Below, one piece after another: positions 29,318-35,015 of a stretch of DNA of 35,015 bases. A program made the position numbers and the translations under genes. Below the pieces are notes generated by a model. The model was not told the DNA's origin. It was given only the letters and a program-made list of their open reading frames with translations, and did no database searches. Each line of letters starts with the position of its first letter. Positions within the stretch are counted from its first letter, which is position 1. Origin of the DNA: Zygnema cylindricum (Eukaryota; Streptophyta; Zygnematophyceae; Zygnematales; Zygnemataceae); assembly GCA_037447655.1 (NCBI GenBank), contig JBBHKE010002838.1, forward strand, positions 12,405 to 47,419. The letters are read 5' to 3'.

Positions 29318-30803
29318 ACTGTATTCGTGTTATAGATTCTGTTTGCGCCCCAAATGACGTGGTCAAATATGAACAAGCAAAATAGTTGACTAGAAGAAAG
29401 AAAACATTTAGAACAGACTACACTATTTTGCGTTCAGAGGGCAAGTCGTATCAGGATTGAATAGCATCATTATAAGTGTTGATGTTCTTTAAATACTCCT
29501 ACCAATATAATTGATGTTCTTTAAATACTCCTACCATTATAAGAGTTGTTCTTTAAATACTCCTACCATTATAAGTGTTGCTGTTCTTTAAATTGGTGTC
29601 TTTTTCGTAGGACGTTCAAAGAATAAAAGGATGAGAGGCGTGATTCCTCACAGAAGCTAAATTAGCGTTTGATAGTAGAGGTAGCTACTACCTCTGCATG
29701 AAAAAATACTTTCAGAGCAAGATAATTGCATAAGGTTGCACAATTTCCCAGTAAAAATACACAGAACTATTGCGCAGAGTGATGTAGTCAGATAATATAT
29801 AGGTTGAGGTATAACTCTGACTTTGCTACACCGTGTATCACTATTAGTGTTAATATTCTTTTCGCTACTTAAAACGTCTTTTCTTAGCACACACTGTCCA
29901 ATTTTCGATTGGAGACCACCAATCAAAAGGTGAGAATTTCGTCTTTCAATTGTAACTTTCAGATCCACAATCTGACGAGTATGCGATACACAGTGTCACA
30001 ATATAGTGTCACAGTACATCTATAGCAAGTACTCTAGTGATGACTTTGCATTAGAATCACTTTGTTGGAGAAATGTTAAGAATGCACTTCTGATTTCAAA
30101 TCTGAAACCGAACACTACATTTATTCCATAAATATTTTGGCCCCCATGAGTGCTGAAGCTTTGCATCAATTTTTTTTCCGTTCGTCGTTATTTCACAATT
30201 CATAATTGATCCTAAATTATCATTCCTTTTCTTTATCATTCTTTATTGACCGCTATTAGAACATCCTCGCTACGACGTAACTTTGCTAAGTGTGGAAGTG
30301 AAGCATTACTTTCAAAATCTCTAACATGTGACATTAACCAAACAATATTTTTCCACTTTTTTGTTACGGTACCGTAAAAACAAGAAAAACAAGAAAAATT
30401 GCTCAATTCGTGTGAGTCTAGAATACCAAACAAAAACAATATCCATTTCAATTAATAAGACAGGTTTGCAAGTTCACCAACAAATACAAATGTGCAATTT
30501 TGAAAGTTTCACTTTTTCAGTTTTCACTTTTTGTTACTTCTTTTATTCACTTTTTAGAAAGCTTAACAACGCAAGAAACCATCTTGAGGAATCATAAAAA
30601 ATAAGCACAGAGATAGCCTTCTGTTGATACTACCAGTTCCAGTACTAAAGATTAAACCAATCACGAAACAGTCAGATCAGCTATCAAATTTCAATTTCCT
30701 ACCACCAAAAAAAGTAAGGGAGACAAAAAACAAACGAAAAAAAAAATCTACCACCAAAAAAAAACACCAAAGAAAAAAGCACGGAGTAGAAATAGCAAAA
30801 TTG
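28446..30803. other. Spacer after FucT: homopolymer, AT and minisatellite repeats, no gene seen
   Basis: Contains a T26-G-T63 run at 28891-28980, (AT)n at 29256-29313 and a 32-35 bp repeat at about 29468-29597 (GTTCTTTAAATACTCCTACC units, four copies). A 103-residue minus-strand frame (29968-29657) has no recognisable motif. Confidence 0.7.
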
Positions 30804-31797
30804 TTAACTCCTCTCTCTAGTGGCAACGCCACCTGGCTCTGCACGAGGCTTCATGGCATCTGCATGTGCCTCTATTGGTCCACGATTTTCTTGTCGTGTT
30901 ATGGAAGAAACTTCTCTCGGGCCTTCGGGAAATCGATGCGGGTCCTTGGCAACACCGCCATAGGGAACTGTCGGAATTTTTTCTCCCTTCATCATTTTGG
31001 ATTGGTTAGGTCGCATCGTCAGAGTAACAATACCTATGACAAAGAAAAAAACAAATTTAAACATCAGCAAGCTAAGAGAGAGAATACAACATAAAATTAT
31101 GGTATTAATGTAGTTTAATTTGTTCACCCTTGAACATTTTGGATGGTTCAGTGGCATTGGTAAAGCACCAATGCTTGTGAAAAAGAAATAAAAGACATAT
31201 TTCTAGCAATGTTAAAGAGAATACTGGAACACATAAACAAACTACCTCACATTTCAAATGCTTGACATATACAAAAAAAAACCAGATGAATATAGCGCAA
31301 GAAAAGTCACTTATCTCCTAGCCTATTTTTTACCTATCCTGTGCATGAGTGCAACCACAACCGAAGCTGTTTCAAGTTTGACAAGCCTTTAAATTACCCC
31401 CGTAAAGCGGCTTCTCTTTTTTACCTTCAGCTTATAAAATATTTCGTTCTTTTTTTGAACCTGTTTCGTCGAGCTTCCCTCAATTTACTGCATTGGTTCC
31501 ATACAAGCATTATATTCTACACTGATCATCGCTTAAGTATTTTTTTGACCCAAAATCAGAAATTAGTGTTAACACTATTCAGTTCAGTGGCCCATAATGA
31601 GCCACGTGGCTAATCGTGATTCCTTGCCGTTAAGTTCTAATCAAGTGATACCGCCAATACTTCATTAACTTTAGTGCAATGCACGGTATGATGGACTGAC
31701 CAGCAAGCACAATGGCTCCTCCCAAAAAAAGCCGGGGATCGGTACGTGGAAGCACTCGGCCGTAAATGCGAGTTGCTTTCCCACCGTTTGATTCCAT
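30804..31797 (-). CDS. Unrecognised small single-pass membrane protein, two exons
   Basis: Exon 1 is 31797-31701 (from ATG) and exon 2 is 31033-30804. The donor GCTG/GTCAGT and acceptor GTCATAG join phase 1 to phase 1 (Gly codon) for 108 residues. The spliced product has a basic N-terminus, one hydrophobic helix assembled across the junction (about residues 23-39), and a hydrophilic Pro/Gly/Arg-rich tail ending VATRERS. Support for exon 2 being real: its 5' end has a diverged copy inside the intron at 31118-31186, the same behaviour seen at proven exons in this window. The layout would suit a small organelle-membrane subunit, but I do not recognise a family. A possible 5' UTR exon ends at a GTAAGA donor (32561/32560), with an acceptor at 31802. 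Confidence 0.55.
31118..31186 (-). pseudogene. Decayed duplicate of the small membrane gene's exon 2 start
   Basis: On the minus strand this aligns with the real exon 2 start at 31033: both share a T-rich tract, a [C/T]ATTG[T/G] start, ACCA(A)TCCAAAATG and AAGGG(T)GA(A)..AAATT. Real and copy read TMRPNQSKMMKGEK and PMPLNHPKCSRVNK. The acceptor AG is shifted or lost. Confidence 0.7.
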
Positions 31798-31864
31798 ATT
31801 ACTGAATAAAAAGTAGTCAAAATTGTTCAAGCCAGTAAGCAATTGAGGTATTTAATACACATTT

Positions 31865-32314
31865 TTGCCCTGGCGCATATCAATTGACACATGCAAATAT
31901 TATACTTTTTTTTACTTTGCTATTGTTGTCGTTTTTTTATTTTTTATAGAAATTGCAACGACTTTGGTGAAGGAAAAAACAAATGAGGAAGTTCTGAGAA
32001 AGCATCACGCAGGAAATTGCCTTTTAATGTGCCAAAAATCAACGCATGGAATCTACAATATTTACCTTCTAGCATTTGCAATACATGTATTTCTTAATTT
32101 CGTTACAAATGTGGAAAAAGTCACATCAAAATCACTAATCTCACAGTTTTTCCTTCCTCTACTTTTGATTCTTATTTCATTGATTGGAACTGCCAGCAGA
32201 TATTTCTCAATAAACAACAATGAGAAACAAGATTCAACGGTCAAAAATGGAAAGATGGCTCACAGGTGGAAAGAAAACAAAAATTTAACCTTCAAAAAAC
32301 AGCAGCTGAAATAA
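31865..32314 (+). CDS. 149-residue frame with possible membrane segments (weak)
   Basis: An open frame in AT-rich sequence opposite the 5' side of the small membrane gene. It has a hydrophobic start (about residues 12-30) and two more hydrophobic stretches (about 66-80 and 92-112), then a Lys/Asn-rich end. No motif or duplication pattern supports it. It is more likely to be chance than a gene, but it is long for this composition. Confidence 0.15.
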   Translation: MPWRISIDTCKYYTFFYFAIVVVFLFFIEIATTLVKEKTNEEVLRKHHAGNCLLMCQKSTHGIYNIYLLAFAIHVFLNFVTNVEKVTSKSLISQFFLPLLLILISLIGTASRYFSINNNEKQDSTVKNGKMAHRWKENKNLTFKKQQLK

Positions 32315-33191
32315 AAATAATTCTCTTTGCTTCAATGAGATGCTCTCGATTGCAATCCTTTTTATTAGTCACTACGAATCCGTTCATACATTTACATTTA
32401 CTTTACCATTTGTTACTTCCAATATTAATACCTAGTCGATTTTTCCTATAAAGACCTTCAGATTTTTGCTCTACCTTTTCTTCTCAAGTGCTTCCAGCAG
32501 TCAAAACCAAAACAATCCAAGCATGAGTGTTCACAATACAGAAAACGATAAATATCTTACCAACGACAAAGAAAAAATTCACGACGTCTTCAATTTGAAT
32601 ATAAGTATCTTGCAGCTGCACAAAAAACTTGCTGCGTGACGCTTTTGCTGATATGCACCCTGACACGTTTTCCAGCTGAGCTACAGCAAGCTATGGCGGC
32701 AACAAGTGGCAAGATGTGAAACTTACAGCAAGAAAGAATACTTGGAAATCTTGTAAGACTGCAAAAAGTTAATCTTGTAACGGAGGCAGCTGGAATGGCA
32801 TGCAGCCGTTTGGCGCCAGGTTCGTTTTTATTTCCGAACCGAGCTGAAAAACTTGCGCGGTTTTAAGGCATGGAAGCTTGAATATCACGCAGTTTTCTAG
32901 CCCAGGTTTGGAGAAGGTTTGGGATACGTCAAGACAGACTGAACCTTTTAAGTTTTAGTAGCGCAGCATAAACAGCACGGTTTTCTGGTCGGGAGTTTTA
33001 AGTTGACTCGCATGCCCCCATGTTACGTTCGGATTTGGCCTGGTTCTGGCTATTTCTGCGAAATAGCCAGATTCTGAATTTCGATAAAAGAAAACGAAAA
33101 ATAAGGATGACTTACAATGATGTCGTAGTAGTACAGACAAGGAATCGAGATACCGCATTCGAAAATGGTCAAATTCGCATAGTGAGTTTCA

Positions 33192-33643
33192 GAGGTCGCA
33201 AACGGTTAACCGAAACCGTAACCGACCGTTAACCGACCGCCCGCATCGGATCCGGAACAGACTCGGTTGCCAAATTTGGGGGGTCGGGCGGATTCGGGCG
33301 GGTGATTCACAAAAAAAATAAAAAAAAATCGGTTGCAGTCGGGTAGGCAAAAAACGAAAAAAAATGAAGGTTTTGTATTGTCCATACTATCCAACATTAT
33401 TGTACTTTGTACTCTTGGTATCGTGGAAGGTATATTTGAGATGTACCACTAATTTTGTACTTTTTCGGGTACGGGTAGTCGCGAGAAATCGAGTTCCGGT
33501 TGACTTTTATTTTCGTAAACGCGTTTCGGTTAACGGTTAACAATTTTGGAGCGTGACATAACCCGGTCGGGCGTCGGGTACTCAGATTTTGAAAAAAAAA
33601 TGGTCGGTTTTGGTTATCTACAATTTTGACTTTTGCGACCATG
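33192..33643. mobile_element. 452-bp MITE with 10-bp target duplication (Mutator-like)
   Basis: GTGAGTTTCA occurs at 33182-33191 and again at 33644-33653. Between them the ends carry inverted GGTCGCAAA (33194-33202) and TTTGCGACC, followed by related subterminal ACCGACC and GTTAACC motifs in opposite orientation. The interior is rich in CGGTTAAC and CGGGTCGGG. A 9-11 bp duplication fits the Mutator superfamily. No transposase. Confidence 0.7.
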
Positions 33644-33653
33644 GTGAGTTTCA

Positions 33654-34895
33654 TCAGTACGGTACACCGTAAATATTTGATATTGATTATTTATATCGAA
33701 CAGATGACAGTAGCGGTGTCGATACGGTTCTCTAAAGAATTAGTGCGAAAGTTTACTCACCAAAATATGCCATAGAATTAAGTTGGCATTTTGCTTTGTT
33801 CCATCATGGATTAGCCTAGTTTGGGTTTAGGGTCATAACCTACGATTGAATTTGAATTATAAGTCAGTCAGTGGACCGTTGGCAAAATAGCTCGGCCATT
33901 ACTTCTAGGGGGGGCGGGGGTCTTGTCGCGAGGCTTCACACATTATTCTTTCCTTCCATATTGATACTTTTTTGCCTTGTATTTTTGATGACGTTGTTTT
34001 GGCGAACCTTGACTCGGTTATAGTCGTGAAATAAGAGTGACCGCGTATGATGTTGTTAAGGAGACGGAGCGTGATTATACCCTTTGCGATAATATGGATG
34101 ACCTCATTTCCATACTGTTGGAGATGTTCCGTTGCCTAGGATTTGTTTTGGTTGAGTCCTCCGTACTTATGATCAATGTTATTTGGGGAGGAGAGGTTAT
34201 GAGCCCTCCTGCTTCTCACCTTTTTTTCATAGTCAACGTTCAGGGGAAGCTTCTATAGCCCTATAACATGCTATTGTTGTTTAAGATCGTCGACGTGTTT
34301 GGTTTTTTTTTCAGCTTGCCCCACCGAGCTTGGAAATGGTAAGCTCTTAGTAGTTATTTATCTTTGTTGAGGTTTGGTTGGGTAGTTTTTTTTTTGGGTG
34401 CTCTATTTTGTTGTTGTTTCCGTGTTTTTTTCTCGTGAATGTCTTTCATTGACTTGCCCTTGTTTGTGTGTTAGTCTTTTTCGAATTGCTTTTTCTTCTA
34501 ATTTTTTTCCACCCACGTTTGGTTTTCCAATGTCTTTTGTGCATTTCTTTTTTGTTCCCATGTACTTAGATGGATTACTTGCGTAATTTCTTAACGAAGT
34601 TGTACATTTATAGTTCGCACTTTGCTTTTAGTAAATCATTTCTATGTCGTTATTTTAAGCTTATGCCTGCTGTGTGAAAAAGTAGCAGCGCATATGCATA
34701 GTGAAGTACATACTAGTACAAAATAATACAGTACAAGAAGTACAGGGAGTGTTCCTTACATGTTTCCTCAGTGTGGTGAACCTGGTGAACCCTCGTTTCA
34801 CAGTGCGAAATGCGCCGTAAGTTTCACCACTACAAAATACCTACCGGTATCATGTAATCCGTAAACATTTTTTTTGTACGAACTCTAGTTCTGAC
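33654..34895. other. Right-end spacer, possibly with fragments of a plus-strand gene
   Basis: G/T-rich composition unlike the rest. A 73-residue frame (34037-34258) and a 24-nt segment with a good acceptor and donor (34315-34338) could be coding, but I see no family motif. A GTACGG motif lies at 33658 and GTAC-rich sequence at 34705-34740. Confidence 0.3.
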
Positions 34896-34948
34896 CAGGA
34901 AATAAGGATTTTGTTTTGCCAAGGGTTTGTACATTAACTCTGACGACG
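34896..34948 (-). CDS. Possible lone 53-bp exon of an unidentified gene
   Basis: The minus-strand acceptor TTTTTCGGGCAG (ending 34949) and donor GTCAGA (34895) are the same pair that bounds three introns of the GST-fold gene. The frame SSELMYKPLAKQNPYFL is open across it, and another frame is also open. Neighbouring exons would lie beyond the right edge and to the left. No family recognised. Confidence 0.3.
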
Positions 34949-35015
34949 CTGCCCGAAAAATAAAAACTATATTTCCATCGTCGACAAATTGTCGATGTAT
35001 ATAACGTAAACCTTC

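Noticed and set aside
30624-31094. 156-residue plus-strand frame
   Set aside because: It is antisense to exon 2 of the small membrane gene, has a Lys-rich low-complexity start and no motif; the minus-strand model with splice phase and relic duplicate explains the region better.
34037-34338. 73-residue frame plus a 24-nt microexon on the plus strand
   Set aside because: Splice signals look good but no recognisable domain and no phase-linked partner; left as a possibility in the spacer entry.

Overview
This is a nuclear genome window from a eukaryote of the green (plant) lineage. Four spliced protein genes can be rebuilt by joining short conserved peptide blocks across GT-AG introns. Two of them point to plants or green algae: an alanyl-tRNA synthetase whose blocks read like land-plant cytosolic/organellar AlaRS, and a full plant-type core alpha-1,3-fucosyltransferase. 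A streptophyte or other green alga is my best guess; the species is not determinable from what I see. Gene density is low. Introns and spacers are filled with GA/CT, AT, poly-A/T and poly-G/C tracts, minisatellites and short inverted-repeat transposons. Splice boundaries come from reading the sequence, with no transcript evidence.

Layout. 1-5173 (minus): 5' part of AlaRS, six coding exons, running off the left edge, with a probable 5' UTR exon near 6371. 5200-6750: its 5' intron and upstream region, with telo-box-like motifs and six CACGTG G-boxes. 7119-7561: a MITE with perfect 46-bp inverted ends. 9209-13410 (minus): an eight-exon, 213-residue GST-fold protein of the eEF1B-gamma type, without the usual C-terminal eEF1G domain in view. 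13698-14186: a second MITE. 14951-17306: two convergent tRNA-His(GTG) genes around a large imperfect palindromic element. 18342-28445 (plus): a seven-exon, 580-residue core alpha-1,3-fucosyltransferase, with a 957-bp PIF/Harbinger-like insertion in intron 4. 30804-31797 (minus): a two-exon, 108-residue single-pass membrane protein that I do not recognise. 33192-33643: a Mutator-like MITE. 34896-34948 (minus): a possible lone exon at the right edge.

The most unusual signal is architectural. In at least six introns of three genes, the exon-intron junction itself has been tandemly copied into the intron: donor-side arrays in AlaRS introns 3 and 4 and FucT introns 2, 4 and 6, and acceptor-side relics before FucT exon 3 and before exon 2 of the small membrane gene. 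Copies decay and often keep GT or AG dinucleotides and exon-like reading frames. In the eEF1B-gamma-type gene, three introns share both an unusual donor (GTCAGT or GTCAGA) and the same acceptor end (CGGGCAG). The same pair bounds the putative exon at the right edge. This suggests introns here grow, and perhaps arise, by local tandem duplication of splice junctions or by spread of an introner-like family.
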